Of a stretch of 64,000 nt of DNA, positions 8,240-18,331 are shown piece by piece. The notes beneath the pieces are model-generated. The model saw only the letters and a program-made list of their open reading frames with translations. It was not told the DNA's origin and did no database searches. The stretch lies in the NCBI RefSeq assembly GCF_001656035.1, contig NZ_CP010029.1, positions 4,184,730 through 4,248,729 on the forward strand, written 5' to 3'. How positions within the stretch are numbered: the first letter of the stretch is position 1; each line of letters begins with the position of its first letter. Origin of the DNA: Yersinia entomophaga. GTDB lineage: Bacteria; Pseudomonadota; Gammaproteobacteria; Enterobacterales; Enterobacteriaceae. The translations under genes and the position numbers were made by a program.

Positions 8240-9343
8240 ATGTACCAGAATTTCAACGGTGAACTGACTTGGGCTGAACGCCATATGACACGTACGCTGG
8301 CCGCAGTGGCGGCATTACCGGATCTCAGCCAGGTGCGTCTGGCCTGTAACATGCACCTGGATTTGAAAATGGCACCGCTGGTGGCCGGTTTATTGAGAAA
8401 GGGGGCGCGGGTTTATCTGACAACCTGTAACCCGACGACGGTACAAAATGATGTGGTGGAATATCTGGTATCTCAAGGCGCAGAAGCTCACGCCTGGCGA
8501 GACATGAGCGCTGAAGAATGGTCCGCTTCGTTCGATCGGGCGCTGGCATGGCAACCGACACACTTATGCGAAATGGGCGCTGATTTAACAACTCGGCTGC
8601 ATCAGTCTCCTGATGGGCCTAAAATTAAAGCCGGCCTGGAAGCCACGGGCTCTGGTATTAGCCGTTTACAAGGTCTGGCTCCGCGTTATCCGATTTATAA
8701 CTGGGATGATTTGCCGGTGAAAGAGGGGCTGCATAACCGCCATATGGTGGGGCTGACGGCTTGGCATACATTCTTCCAAACTACGCATCTAACCTTGCAT
8801 GAGAAAAAAGTTGTGGTGATCGGCTATGGTCTGGTTGGGCAGGGCGTGGCGGCATCGGCTAAAGCGTATGGTGGTCAAGTATCTGTGGCAGAAATAGATC
8901 CTGCCAGAGCCTTACAGGCGCGTTATGACGGCTGGCAGGTTGTTGATTTGGCTGACGCTGTCAAAGAAGCGGACGTGATTGCTACCGCGACCGGTGCGAA
9001 AAATGTACTTTCCGGCGCTCGTCTGGCTGATGCCAAAGATGGGGTGTTTATTCTCAACGTGGGTCACGTTGCAGAAGAGATTGATACCGCTTTCTTAAAA
9101 CAGTACCCGAGCAGTGAGCCGATGCAGCACGTTTTCGCCTATTCGGTTGGAGAGAAAACTGTGTATCTGCTGGCCGATGGTTCCATGTTTAATTTGACCG
9201 CGGGTTATGGCGATAGCCTGAATGCTTTTGATGTCACACTGGCTGTGATGGCCGCGGGGATTGGGCATATTGTTGGTGCAGGGGAGTCTGCGGAGGCGGC
9301 GGTGTATTTATTACCGCAGTCAGCTTGGAAGTCGGTGCTCTAA
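8240..9343 (+). CDS. S-adenosylhomocysteine hydrolase-like protein
   Basis: About 367 residues, shorter than normal SAHH (430 or more). The NAD-binding Rossmann motif VVVIGYGLVGQGVA is intact, and the domain order is that of the family. The substrate side is altered: the usual DDGGDLT reads EMGADLT, the ETTTG-type motif reads ATGSGI, and the KSKFDN-type motif reads KEGLHN. It may bind NAD but probably has another substrate or no hydrolase activity. Enterobacteria normally recycle S-adenosylhomocysteine through Pfs and LuxS. ATG 8240 follows an AAAGGGG ribosome site better than TTG 8234. Confidence 0.75.
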   Translation: MYQNFNGELTWAERHMTRTLAAVAALPDLSQVRLACNMHLDLKMAPLVAGLLRKGARVYLTTCNPTTVQNDVVEYLVSQGAEAHAWRDMSAEEWSASFDRALAWQPTHLCEMGADLTTRLHQSPDGPKIKAGLEATGSGISRLQGLAPRYPIYNWDDLPVKEGLHNRHMVGLTAWHTFFQTTHLTLHEKKVVVIGYGLVGQGVAASAKAYGGQVSVAEIDPARALQARYDGWQVVDLADAVKEADVIATATGAKNVLSGARLADAKDGVFILNVGHVAEEIDTAFLKQYPSSEPMQHVFAYSVGEKTVYLLADGSMFNLTAGYGDSLNAFDVTLAVMAAGIGHIVGAGESAEAAVYLLPQSAWKSVL

Positions 9344-9358
9344 CGCACCTTGCTGATA

Positions 9359-9484
9359 TCAACGGGGGTCGATGGATTTCGGTCGGCCGCCGGATTTATT
9401 GCAAAAAGAAACGGTTGAGTTATCGATTGCCGCTGCCGCCACATAGACGATGAACAGCAGGTATAAAAAGAGATTATTGGTCAT
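9359..9484 (-). CDS. Small membrane protein with a PhoP-type promoter (candidate)
   Basis: A 41-residue reading frame with an excellent ribosome site (GGAGGT, 5 bases before ATG 9484). Residues 5-20 (LFLYLLFIVYVAAAAI) form one membrane helix. The rest is polar with a single Cys and a basic end. No family was recognised; it does not have the cysteine and tryptophan pattern of MgrB. The promoter elements upstream support that it is really expressed. Confidence 0.55.
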   Translation of the reverse strand: MTNNLFLYLLFIVYVAAAAIDNSTVSFCNKSGGRPKSIDPR

Positions 9485-9536
9485 GTTGCACCTCCATTAT
9501 CCTGAACGGATAACGTCTCTGAATACTGACTGTGAC

Positions 9537-9570
9537 ATCATATGAGCGATAAGTGAACAAAAAATGAACA
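9537..9570 (-). promoter_or_regulatory. Candidate PhoP-type promoter
   Basis: On the minus strand TGTTCA is repeated after 5 T bases (9570-9565 and 9559-9554). An 11-base gap follows, then TATGAT (9542-9537) as a -10 box. PhoP boxes are direct hexamer repeats (consensus TGTTTA-N5-TGTTTA) that replace the -35 box at just this distance. A weaker third repeat (CTTTCA) lies 11 bases further up. It would drive the small membrane protein at 9359-9484. Confidence 0.5.
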
Positions 9571-9766
9571 GTCAGTGAAAGATTAATGACAGTGAGGCGA
9601 GTATTAGCAATATTTCTAATGAAGAAATTGCTTTGATGGAGAATTGTTTAGATTGAATTGGACTATTTATCAGACACTTGGTGTAATTTAAAAACAATTT
9701 AACCAGCATGTGATCAAGAGGGCAGTGATTGTGCTACACTATGCGGCCGATAATCAAGGATAAATC

Positions 9767-10000
9767 ATGAAAAAAGTCTCAATTATTGCTCAGTGCTTAG
9801 TAAATGCTAAGAGTTTCAGTGAGATGTCAGAAGCTGAATCCTCGATCAAAAAAGTATTCAATGATAGCTATAGCGATCACTCATTTGACGAATGGAATAC
9901 CGAAGTTTCCGCGTTGAGTGCCAAGCGAGTTATCAGCCTGGTTGCTGGGTCATCCAAGGTTCGCGTCAGAGGTTTAATTCAGGAACTGTGGAATCACTGA
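9767..10000 (+). CDS. Small hypothetical protein (77 residues)
   Basis: A ribosome site (AAGGATAA) precedes ATG 9767. The product is a soluble, mixed-charge, mostly helical protein with no signal peptide or metal motif. It is separate from neighbours, with its own AT-rich upstream region. No family recognised. Confidence 0.6.
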   Translation: MKKVSIIAQCLVNAKSFSEMSEAESSIKKVFNDSYSDHSFDEWNTEVSALSAKRVISLVAGSSKVRVRGLIQELWNH

Positions 10001-10241
10001 TCCTGCTCTGATACTTAACTCCTCTCTGATTTTTCACTGCGTAGAGCATGCCTGTCATGCCACGTGGTGAAAAGTAGACCTTCCTGTTGCAGCGGTAACT
10101 CACCGCCGTTCTCTCTTCTCGGGCTGGCACGATCTCTAAACTGCTTTATAAAGCACAAATTTTAACCAATGACGGCGTTGGCACAGTTTCTTTGGCGCGG
10201 TTCACGTAACTTCATGACATAGACAACCACGAGGTAAGATT
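10001..10241. other. Intergenic region with a large hairpin
   Basis: The stretch 10030-10075 can fold: TTTTCAC pairs with GTGAAAA, and inside it GCATG-CCTGT-CATGC makes a second stem. No T run follows, so it is not a standard terminator. It could be part of a small RNA or an mRNA end. Confidence 0.3.
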
Positions 10242-10412
10242 ATGTCATTGATCGATAGCTTCAGAAGACTGATCAGCAAGGCTCAAACTAAAGTCACTTG
10301 CCCTGAATGCGGTAAGGCATCTCAGCAGGATACAGAAAAAGTGCAGAAAAATAAGGCGTTGGTTTGTCTAAAGTGCGGCAGCCTATTTTTGCCCAGCGAT
10401 CAAAAACGTTAA
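10242..10412 (+). CDS. Small zinc-ribbon protein
   Basis: 56 residues. Two CxxC knuckles, CPEC (20-23) and CLKC (42-45), would bind one zinc ion as a zinc ribbon. The N-terminus is a short basic helix. A strong ribosome site (GAGGTAAG) precedes ATG 10242. This resembles small YnfU-type zinc-ribbon proteins, but identity is uncertain. Its stop codon overlaps the stop codon of the convergent yniD. Confidence 0.7.
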   Translation: MSLIDSFRRLISKAQTKVTCPECGKASQQDTEKVQKNKALVCLKCGSLFLPSDQKR

Positions 10413-10516
10413 CCAAATACCATCGCTGCCCAGCGTAATAGCAGCAGAGCCAGGCAAATGCATAACAGTACCAGGAACATTTTCCAGTGCTTTTTATGTA
10501 ATCTTTTGGTTACCAT
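10409..10516 (-). CDS. yniD: Small membrane protein YniD
   Basis: The 35 residues read MVTKRLHKKHWKM followed by one membrane helix and end LLRWAAMVFG. E. coli YniD (35 residues) has the same plan: TKRF-KKHWKM, helix, LLRWAAMIWG. A second ATG one codon upstream (10519) is possible. The ribosome site is AAGAGGAAA. YniD is an inner membrane micro-protein without known function. The stop codons of this gene and the convergent zinc-ribbon gene overlap in the palindrome GTTAAC. Confidence 0.85.
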   Translation of the reverse strand: MVTKRLHKKHWKMFLVLLCICLALLLLRWAAMVFG

Positions 10517-10669
10517 CATTTTCCTCTTATCTATCTGGTTCATTTACGTCAGTATAGTAACGAAAAACTATGCTGATGAGCAGATATACTCTGTGCGCAT
10601 TGCTTGAGATAAAGTGTAATATGCGTTGTATCAATAATGTAAGAAATAGAATTCGAAATAAGGAAAATC

Positions 10670-11062
10670 ATGGCCACTAGCCTTCCTCAAAAATATGAAA
10701 ATGCTGAGCGTTGGGCATTTGGTGATACTGAAAGCGTCGCAGATGAGCTATTGGCGCTGGTATTGCAAGGCGTAAAAACGGCCACTTGTGCCTCTTTAGA
10801 TGGAGATGGCGTACCGCAGGTGGGCGATGTATTTGTGGTAGTGAATGGAAAAAATGTGCCGGCCTGTGCCGTTGAACTGACGGAAGTGGATCTCAAAACC
10901 TACGATCAGGTCGATGAAGCACATGCTTTTGCCGAAGGTGAAGGGGATCGTACTCTGGCCTATTGGCGTAAAGAACATCAGCGCTTCTTTGAGGCTTATG
11001 ATATGTTCTCACCTGATATGACATTGATCTGCATGAAATTTAAAGTGATTGAGACGTTTTGA
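10670..11062 (+). CDS. ASCH domain protein
   Basis: 130 residues with the ASCH signature: WAFGDTESVADELLALVL, KTATCASL, a beta barrel with VPQVGDVFVVV, and EGEGDRTLAYWRKEHQRFF near the end. ASCH proteins have a PUA-like fold and are thought to bind RNA; some bacterial members cut RNA. The usual GxKxxT strand is present as GVKTATC. ATG 10670 follows AAGGAAAATC. Lone gene, convergent with yebV across a two-way terminator. Confidence 0.85.
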   Translation: MATSLPQKYENAERWAFGDTESVADELLALVLQGVKTATCASLDGDGVPQVGDVFVVVNGKNVPACAVELTEVDLKTYDQVDEAHAFAEGEGDRTLAYWRKEHQRFFEAYDMFSPDMTLICMKFKVIETF

Positions 11063-11154
11063 TTTTAGTCTGAAAACACGACTTGTTCGGCAGGAATGAA
11101 TAATCTAACGATTCGATACGAATACTGCCCGATAAGGGTTAAAAATATTGAGGG

Positions 11155-11200
11155 AAAACCCGCCGTCTGTCACCTCGTGTTATTCGACGGACGGGTTTTC
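11155..11200. terminator. Two-way terminator between the ASCH gene and yebV
   Basis: AAAACCCGCCGTC pairs with GACGGACGGGTTTT with one bulge. T runs are present on both sides, so it can stop both convergent genes. Confidence 0.8.
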
Positions 11201-11211
11201 TTGCTAACCAA

Positions 11212-11454
11212 CTATGTCATCCTCATTACCCAGGCATCCTGATGCCGATCATAATGTTTCTTATACAACAACGTTTGTTTCCCATCCAAGAGCGCCGGAA
11301 CGCTGGTGTGGTCATCCCAACCGTCTAATTGCGTGCAAAGATCTGGATCTGATTTGCAGGGAATACTAAGCGTATTTTCCCCTTTGGTCTGCTGAGGGGA
11401 TATTTGCGCATCATCAATCTCAAAACTGCCTATTTTTAATACTGACTTTCTCAT
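11212..11454 (-). CDS. yebV: YebV family protein
   Basis: 80 residues against 78 in E. coli YebV, with the same signature elements: SxxKIGSFEIDDA, LSIPCKSDPDLC and QLDGWDDHTSVPALLDG, ending DAWVMRM. Small soluble protein of unknown function. Ribosome site GGAG lies 9 bases before ATG 11454. Here it stands without its usual partner yebW. Confidence 0.9.
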   Translation of the reverse strand: MRKSVLKIGSFEIDDAQISPQQTKGENTLSIPCKSDPDLCTQLDGWDDHTSVPALLDGKQTLLYKKHYDRHQDAWVMRMT

Positions 11455-11566
11455 TGAAACTCCTGGAGATTATGGTGGTAGGAGGTGTGACCAGATAAGG
11501 CCGCATTATTGAGAATAGCCGAGGTTATTAAAAGCGCCAAATGCAGACGTAGAAAAATACGGGTTT

Positions 11567-13276
11567 TTATTCGGCCAGTTTCTGGATGTTATATTGGTTA
11601 CGCCCATTATTTTTCGAGAAATACAGTGCCTTATCCGCCGCTAACAGCAGATGAGATTGATCGATGTCGGGTGAGTGCACTAATGGATGATAAAAACTGG
11701 CACCAATGCTGATTGTCACTTTCTGGAATTCGCTGTCCGCATGTTTAATACCCATGATACGAATGGATTCCAAAATATGTTTAGCGACCAACGCTGCGCC
11801 AGCTTCGTCGGTATCGGGGAGAATTGCGGAAAACTCTTCTCCTCCATAGCGAGCGACAATATCCGTACTGCGTTTTAGTGATTTTCTTAAGGCGCGGGCA
11901 ACCAATCTCAGGCAGGCATCACCAGAAACGTGGCCGTAGTGGTCATTAAAGTTTTTGAAATAATCAATATCGATCATCAATAATGCCAGTGGCGTATCTG
12001 TACGCTTGGCACGTAGAAATTCGTGAGATAAAACCTTCTTGAATTCCCGTCTATTCGGTAATTTGGTTAATGAGTCAGTGCGTGCCTGAATCTCCAGACG
12101 TCGATTGGCTTTAACCAGCTTTAGCTCCAGCAGCTTACGCTCATGAACATCTTCCGCCGTGCCATACCAGCAAATAACGTTACCGTCAGTATCCAGGCTT
12201 GGCGTGGCGCGAATTCGCATCCAGTTCCAGCCCTTTTCAACGTGGCAAAAACGGATTTCAATATCGAGAGATTCGCCGGTGCGCAGCGAATGCTCCCAAC
12301 TGACCAGCGCGATATGCCGATCCTCTGTATGAATGGTTCTAACCCATTCATCTTCCAAGGCCTGTTTGCGAGTAAAACCGGTTATTTTTTCAAATCGGCT
12401 GCTGATATCGGTAATTCGGCCGTCGGGTGCCGCGGTCCAGGGAATTTGTGGGTTCAGCTCCACCATATTACGGTAATGTTCTTTGCTACTGCGCAGCGCG
12501 GCTTCCATTTGTTTCAGGCAACTGATATCTATCATGGCGACGGATAATCCGGTTACCCGGCCTTGGGTATCTCGAGCCGCTTTCATGCGAATAAAAAAAA
12601 TGTGTTTCTCGCCGGGCATCTGAAATTCAGCGTCCAGAATATTTTCGTTATTATAAGCCCGCAGTAGAGCCTGACGTAGAATAGGAACAATGCTCGGCAT
12701 GATCTCAACCACTTTTCGACCGTTAATTTCATTGGCGTGTTTACCTAATAAATTCGCCAAATAATCGTTAATGGTGACGTAGCTCAGAGTGGTATCAACA
12801 AAACATAATCCGGCGGGAGCGTTGGAATAGATAGATTCTAATTCAAATAAGCGCTGTGGGGCGTTGATAGGAAAATTTGTCAAGTCGCGATCTATACCTC
12901 TATAACCTTTGAATTCGCCGTGCTCATCAAATAACGGAACTCCGCTGGTTTCGAGTAAGATTTCAGAACCATCAATGCGGAGATTACGATTTTTTAAACC
13001 AGAAAAAGGGCGACGCTCGGCGCTGATTTTGCTGAAAACATCCATGAATCGCTGTGCTTCATCCTTGGGCATAAAATCATATAATGATTTACCGATAATT
13101 TCATGGGGCGCTCGGCCAAAGAACTCTAGGCATTTAGAGGATGAAAAGGTGTAGTGGGCATTAGCGTCAATTTCCCAAATCCAGTCTGAGTTATTCTCGA
13201 TAATATCGCGCAACTTATTTATTTGTTGGCGTAGAGTCGTCGTCAAAGACTCATTTTTATTTTCATCATCTGGCAT
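11567..13276 (-). CDS. Diguanylate cyclase with three PAS domains
   Basis: 569 residues. Three PAS sensor domains lie at about 20-135, 150-255 and 270-385; the third is the clearest, with a PAC tail ending WYGTAEDVHERK. The GGDEF domain fills 400-565 with DSLTKLPNRREF, MIDIDYFKNFNDHYGH and the active loop RYGGEEF. The inhibitory RxxD site (RSTD) sits five residues before it. The enzyme should make c-di-GMP and be product-inhibited. No membrane segment or EAL domain is seen, so it is a cytosolic sensor. The signal is unknown. Monocistronic. Confidence 0.92.
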   Translation of the reverse strand: MPDDENKNESLTTTLRQQINKLRDIIENNSDWIWEIDANAHYTFSSSKCLEFFGRAPHEIIGKSLYDFMPKDEAQRFMDVFSKISAERRPFSGLKNRNLRIDGSEILLETSGVPLFDEHGEFKGYRGIDRDLTNFPINAPQRLFELESIYSNAPAGLCFVDTTLSYVTINDYLANLLGKHANEINGRKVVEIMPSIVPILRQALLRAYNNENILDAEFQMPGEKHIFFIRMKAARDTQGRVTGLSVAMIDISCLKQMEAALRSSKEHYRNMVELNPQIPWTAAPDGRITDISSRFEKITGFTRKQALEDEWVRTIHTEDRHIALVSWEHSLRTGESLDIEIRFCHVEKGWNWMRIRATPSLDTDGNVICWYGTAEDVHERKLLELKLVKANRRLEIQARTDSLTKLPNRREFKKVLSHEFLRAKRTDTPLALLMIDIDYFKNFNDHYGHVSGDACLRLVARALRKSLKRSTDIVARYGGEEFSAILPDTDEAGAALVAKHILESIRIMGIKHADSEFQKVTISIGASFYHPLVHSPDIDQSHLLLAADKALYFSKNNGRNQYNIQKLAE

Positions 13277-14071
13277 GATGTCACTCCTGTTTGAGCACGA
13301 CTTCCTTGAGTAAGAAAAACTGTCACCATATTCTGGCTTGCTGATTGTATATCAGCCATAAAATGAATACAGCTTATTAGGAGTAATCTGAGCGGCTGGT
13401 GTTGAATTAATCCACTATTTTATAATGACAAAACATTAACCAAAGTAGAAACATAAGTAAATTTTCAGAATAATGTTTTGTCAGCTTTAAATTTATCAGC
13501 ACACTCGGTAGGGAAACTAAATATTTAGGCGTTAATGGGTTAATTCATTATTACAGAATAGGCTAAATCTGTATTAATTACTGCGAACTCATCTCTGCGT
13601 TTGGACCTCGGTGGTTCATTGATTTTTATTCATTTTTTATGATGCCAGGTAAAACACCAGACTGTCCATGCTACGAATAATAGGTGACGTTATCATTTTT
13701 TGTTATATACAAAGTTAATTCTTTTGATGTGTTATCGGAAATATTGAGCGGTTTTAGGCTAAAGCTATTCATCTAATTTAAGTGTTCGTCAGGTTTTAAT
13801 ATGAATAATTGGTAATGGATTCTTCTATAAAAAACGAGTTTGACCGAATGTCTATGCTGACAGGGTTAGGATTTTATGCCAAAAAGAGATTGATTGTTGC
13901 AGCGTTCAGACAAGAAAATAATACTCGGTCAATATGCAGAGAAATATGGCTAGACCATAATTAGAATGCGTAATGACACCCTAGGGCTTTCATATAATCA
14001 TCAAGGAGTCTGACTCGAATCTTGTTTACCTCAGGTTTCCTCTTCTTCTTTTTTAGCATATCGGATTCTTT
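13277..14071. other. Long AT-rich gap without recognisable genes
   Basis: About 800 bases upstream of the diguanylate cyclase. Six-frame inspection shows only very short frames without ribosome sites or family resemblance. It holds the cyclase promoter region and otherwise nothing I can name. Confidence 0.5.
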
Positions 14072-14109
14072 AAAAAAACGCCGGATGGCCATAAACGACC
14101 TATCCGGCG
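14072..14109 (-). terminator. Terminator of letAB
   Basis: On the minus strand CGCCGGAT pairs with ATCCGGCG around a 15-base loop and is followed by seven T. It lies 17 bases after the letB stop. Confidence 0.9.
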
Positions 14110-14125
14110 AGCTTATTTAGAGAGG

Positions 14126-16756
14126 CTAGAAGCGAGGAATCGCTGTACCCCAATTGCGCCAATCTTTAGGTTCTTCAGTATTCAGCAAGAAATGCTGATT
14201 GACCGAAGCCTTCGGTGCCAATGGCGTTGTCGGTGGCGTTGCAAAGGCGATACCGCCGCGAATAAATTGCTGGAAGGTGCCGCTTTTCACTACGCCGCCG
14301 GTTAGACCAAACTGTAGGTTATAGCCGGAAGCCAGCCAGAACACACTGTTTTGCCGAACGAGCTGTTGGTATTTCTTACTGATTCGCAGCGAAACCTGTA
14401 CTCGATCTGACATCGCGCCAAGATTGAATCCGGTGACCGTACCGACCTCCATTCCGCGGAACAAGACCGGCGTGCCGATCTGTAATGAACCGGCTTCGGC
14501 AGTATCCAGCACGATGCTCAGACCGTCTAGATAGCGCGAATCAGTAATGGTAGCGGTTTGTAGTTCGAAATTACGCAATGCCTGCCCACGCCCCGGTTCC
14601 ACGTTAATATACGGCTGGAGTAGGGTGTCCAGGTTATTGACGCCGGCGGCGGAAATTTCCGGTGAAACGATAGAGAAGCGGGTGCCGAAGCGAGCAAAGC
14701 TCTCCACGTATTCTGGATAAAGTACCGCTTTGGCCAGAACTTCGTTGCGCTCGGCGGACAATTTCAGCGATTCGACCTGACCAATATCGATTCCCAGATA
14801 ACGAATAGGCATACCTGCCGCCAGTTTGCTGGCATCGTAAGTGCGTAGCGTAATTTGGCTCCCCACGGCGCGGGCGGCGGTTTCTGTGGCATACAGGGTG
14901 CGTTTAACGCCTTTGCCCAAGGTTACGCCGTCGAGATTATCGAAGCTAATGGCGCCTTTGAGTGCCCGGTTCAAAGGCGAAGCTTGCACGGTGAGTCCGC
15001 TGCCGTTTAACTGTACTTTTGCTCCGCCCTCAGCCCAGAAGATACTTTTACTGCTCAACAGGTTACGGTATTCCGGCTGAATATAAACATCCACCTCAAA
15101 CTCATTGGCTTTTGGGCGAACATTGACTATTTCGCCGACCTGAAACTTGCGGTACAGAACTACCGAGCCAGTTTGCACGTCGGGCAAGCTGCTGGCCGTT
15201 AGAGTGAGGGTCGTCGCAGGCAGGTTACCCAGAATACCGTCTTCAGCCTTTTCGCGACTGCTGTAGAGCGGATATTGGCTTTTCGGTTCACCTTTACCCC
15301 CGGCCAGCAGCTGAATACCGCCGTCAAACCATTCTTGTGCGCTGGCACCCTGAACATTGATGCCATCAATACCGATTTTGACGTCGATACGGCTGTTAAC
15401 CACGAACTTGCTATCGTTATGCACCAAATGACGATATTTGGCCTCAATGGCAGCGGTAAAGGTGATACCGGAATCATCCAGCGTGCGGGTAATAACCTGC
15501 CCGATTTTAATGCCGTGCAGCACAATAGGTTGCCCGACATCAATACCGTAGCTTTGCGGCGCGGTGAGGGTTAACTTCAGTACATCCGGCTGCTGTAACA
15601 GGCTTTTGTTGCTATCTAGTACGATAAAGTGCTGTTGCGGCTCTCCGTCTCCGGGAACCAGCTCTAGCGTATTACCGGTCAATAATTCACTCAGCTTGGT
15701 ATCATTGAGGCTGATACGTGGACTGTTCATTTCGATACGGCTGCCGGTACGCATAAGATCGACAACCGAAGGATCGATGGTCAGTTCGCCGGTGACCTTA
15801 CTGTCTGGTTGCAATACCAGTTTGGTCAATGTACCAACCTGTAATCCCTGATAAATCAGCGGGGTACGGCCTTCAGCCAGATTATTGCCATTGGGTAAAT
15901 CCAAGGTTATGGCTACGCCGCGGTTACTGTGGGCCAAATCGGGGTACAACTGGAACTGTTGATCGGTTTTGGCATCCTGGCTTTGCTGCGGTGAATCAAA
16001 GGCAATTGCGCCGTTAACCAAGGCCGCCAGACTCTCCATCTGGACTGACGCGCCGCTCAGGCTAAAATCGCCTTTAAAACCTGAGACATTCCAGAATCGG
16101 CTGTCATTTTTCACCAGATGAGCGAAGCGGCGATCAATCAGCACGTCAATGATTACACCATTGTTATCCGGCGCAATGTTGTAATCATAAACTTTGCCTA
16201 CCGGAATTTTGCGGTAGTACACCAGAGAACCGGTATTGAGAGAGCCGAGATCTTTGGCGTTCAAATGAATCATCAGCTCGCCGGTATTCAGGCGGAATTT
16301 GGGTTGAGTATCTAACGCGGTGAAATGGGTTTGCGGTTTACCGTGGCCCGGCATCATACCGATATAGTTACCACCGACCAGTGCGTCTAACCCGGAAACC
16401 CCGGCCAGAGAGGCTTTGGGGGTAACCAGCCAGAATTGGGTCCCTTCTCGCAACGAGTCTTCCAAATCGTTTTTAATACTGGCAGTCACGACAATGCTGC
16501 GTAAGTCTTTGCTCAGACTGATGGATTGCACCGTGCCGACTTCAACCCCTTGATATCGAATAGGGGTACGACCGGCGACAATACCGGCGGCAGATTGAAA
16601 ATCGATTGTGACTTCAGCTCCGCGATCTTGCCAGTTGGTATAAACCAGCCAGCCCGCAATCAGCAGAGCAATGAAAGGCAGCAGCCAGAAGGGTGAAATT
16701 CGGCGTTTGTGCCTAACCTGAGCCTCAGTCGGCGTATTCGGCGTTTCCTGTTGCAT
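14126..16756 (-). CDS. letB: Lipid transport bridge protein LetB (seven MCE domains)
   Basis: 876 residues, as in E. coli LetB/YebT (877). An N-terminal membrane anchor ([20 protein letters not shown]) is followed by repeated MCE domains. Each begins with a pattern like [16 protein letters not shown]; later copies are [61 protein letters not shown] and [15 protein letters not shown]. LetB stacks as a hollow tube that links inner and outer membrane and moves phospholipids. It overlaps the end of letA, so translation is coupled. A start two codons earlier (16762) is possible. Confidence 0.95.
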   Translation of the reverse strand: MQQETPNTPTEAQVRHKRRISPFWLLPFIALLIAGWLVYTNWQDRGAEVTIDFQSAAGIVAGRTPIRYQGVEVGTVQSISLSKDLRSIVVTASIKNDLEDSLREGTQFWLVTPKASLAGVSGLDALVGGNYIGMMPGHGKPQTHFTALDTQPKFRLNTGELMIHLNAKDLGSLNTGSLVYYRKIPVGKVYDYNIAPDNNGVIIDVLIDRRFAHLVKNDSRFWNVSGFKGDFSLSGASVQMESLAALVNGAIAFDSPQQSQDAKTDQQFQLYPDLAHSNRGVAITLDLPNGNNLAEGRTPLIYQGLQVGTLTKLVLQPDSKVTGELTIDPSVVDLMRTGSRIEMNSPRISLNDTKLSELLTGNTLELVPGDGEPQQHFIVLDSNKSLLQQPDVLKLTLTAPQSYGIDVGQPIVLHGIKIGQVITRTLDDSGITFTAAIEAKYRHLVHNDSKFVVNSRIDVKIGIDGINVQGASAQEWFDGGIQLLAGGKGEPKSQYPLYSSREKAEDGILGNLPATTLTLTASSLPDVQTGSVVLYRKFQVGEIVNVRPKANEFEVDVYIQPEYRNLLSSKSIFWAEGGAKVQLNGSGLTVQASPLNRALKGAISFDNLDGVTLGKGVKRTLYATETAARAVGSQITLRTYDASKLAAGMPIRYLGIDIGQVESLKLSAERNEVLAKAVLYPEYVESFARFGTRFSIVSPEISAAGVNNLDTLLQPYINVEPGRGQALRNFELQTATITDSRYLDGLSIVLDTAEAGSLQIGTPVLFRGMEVGTVTGFNLGAMSDRVQVSLRISKKYQQLVRQNSVFWLASGYNLQFGLTGGVVKSGTFQQFIRGGIAFATPPTTPLAPKASVNQHFLLNTEEPKDWRNWGTAIPRF

Positions 16757-17972
16757 GTGCATCCCAAATCAATCGGCTATCCAGCCATTCAACGGCAAGA
16801 ATAGTCAAAATTACCGCAGACCCAAAGTAAAAGGCAGCCGGTCCCATAGTGAACGAAAGTAGCTGATCTCTGTTGATCAGCGACATCATTAACGCAATAA
16901 CGAACAAATCCAGCATTGACCAGCGGCCAATCCAGGTAATGACACGCATCAAACGCATACGGGTCTTCAAACTGTGCTGAGTTTTCAAATGAATACTCAG
17001 CAGCAAGGTAATCAGTACGATAACTTTAGTAAAAGGAACTAATACGCTGGCAATAAATACCACGGCGGCGATCGGCATATTGCCGGAGGAGGCCAGAGAA
17101 ATCACGCCAGAGAAAATGGTATCTTCCATACGCACGCCGTTGGCGTAAACAATCGAGATTGGCAGCAGGTTGGCGGGCAATAGCAGCACCATAGAGGCAA
17201 TCAACGCAGCCCAGGTTTTTTGCAGGCTGTGGCGGCGGCGATGGCGCAGCGGCGTGTGGCAGCGCGGACAGCGACCCTTGGCGTCAGGATGGCCGGTATA
17301 GTGGCAGGAGAGGCAAACCCGCAGCGTTTCCCTTGGCCCCGGCGGCTGTTCCTGCGGGTAAAAGCGTTCCCACAGTTGCTCCAGATTCAGGTGAATTAGC
17401 GTCAGAATACTTAATAAGGTTAGCGCCAGATAGGCCGTAAGCCCAAGCCCTGGGGAAATGTCGGCATATTCTTTGACTTTGATACAGGCAACAGCCATAC
17501 CGATCAGATAGATGTCCAGCATCACCCATTCTTTTAATCTCTCCAGCATCAGTAACACCGGCCGCAAATTCATGCCGATACGGCTACCAATGCGCAGATA
17601 AAGGAGAGAAAGCGTCAGTGTGAGCGGCGCGCCAAAAATACAGAAAGCCACCATGCTGGCGGTTAAGGGGTCGCCTTGTTTGGTCATCTGCCAGATGCCT
17701 TCCAACAGACTGGCATCGATATGGGTGCCGAGCAGACGAATGCTGATTAAGGGTTCGCTAAAGGCAAAGGGCATCAACAGTAGCATTGCTACGGCCATTG
17801 CGGTTAGGCGAGTCAGGGACCAATCACGGCCGCTGACGACCTTGGCGCAACAGCATGGGCAATAGGCGGCCTGATTACCTTGCATTGGTGGCAGGGTAAA
17901 TAGGGCGTCACATTCGCAGCAGCGCTGTTCTCGCGCGGTGGAAAGAGGGCGGTAAATCGCTTCTATCTTCAT
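16725..17972 (-). CDS. letA: Inner membrane lipid transport protein LetA (PqiA family)
   Basis: 415 residues. Two zinc-ribbon-like Cys clusters are visible, CCECDALF plus CPCCCAKV near the N-terminus and CLSCHYTG plus CPRCHTPL in the middle. Each is followed by a bundle of four membrane helices, the PqiA-type double domain. LetA is the membrane partner of LetB and is thought to load lipid into the LetB tube. First gene of the letAB operon; letB overlaps its last codons. Confidence 0.95.
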   Translation of the reverse strand: MKIEAIYRPLSTAREQRCCECDALFTLPPMQGNQAAYCPCCCAKVVSGRDWSLTRLTAMAVAMLLLMPFAFSEPLISIRLLGTHIDASLLEGIWQMTKQGDPLTASMVAFCIFGAPLTLTLSLLYLRIGSRIGMNLRPVLLMLERLKEWVMLDIYLIGMAVACIKVKEYADISPGLGLTAYLALTLLSILTLIHLNLEQLWERFYPQEQPPGPRETLRVCLSCHYTGHPDAKGRCPRCHTPLRHRRRHSLQKTWAALIASMVLLLPANLLPISIVYANGVRMEDTIFSGVISLASSGNMPIAAVVFIASVLVPFTKVIVLITLLLSIHLKTQHSLKTRMRLMRVITWIGRWSMLDLFVIALMMSLINRDQLLSFTMGPAAFYFGSAVILTILAVEWLDSRLIWDAHATGNAEYAD

Positions 17973-18331
17973 AAATATCTAATCGATGGCTCCGCCGGTG
18001 ATGAAAAGCCCAATAGCAATATGGGTAAATGCCGAACCAGGGTACAGAAAGTCGAGGTATATAATTTGGAGCACATTAAATTCGCAGCGCATCAAATTAC
18101 GCTATAAATCAAATATAGTGTGCGACGGGGCTGAGCCGCGGTTTTTATTCTCGAACGTGACAGCATAACCCGTTGTGTGAACCCTGAAAATCAGTCAATT
18201 CCCTATTGTAGGGAACTCTTTTACTCAGTTAAAGATGATTAGCCTTGTGGCAATGTACATTTAATGCTTACTTTAGAGAGGCTAAGCACCGGTTGCCTCT
18301 GGCTATTCTTAGGTTTGTTAATGGTTACGAC
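17973..18331. other. Divergent promoter region of letA and msrC
   Basis: About 360 bases between oppositely directed genes. A reading frame runs from 18245 into msrC, but the conserved protein begins only at 18332. No operator that I can name was seen. Confidence 0.45.

Noticed and set aside
8166..8264. Short frame MTSLTDCGWITAERAD between the patatin and SAHH-like genes
   Set aside because: It ends inside the SAHH-like gene in another frame and has no family; probably chance.
11567..11712. Possible short plus-strand gene opposite the diguanylate cyclase end
   Set aside because: It lies inside the antisense of a well-supported gene, has no ribosome site and no family.
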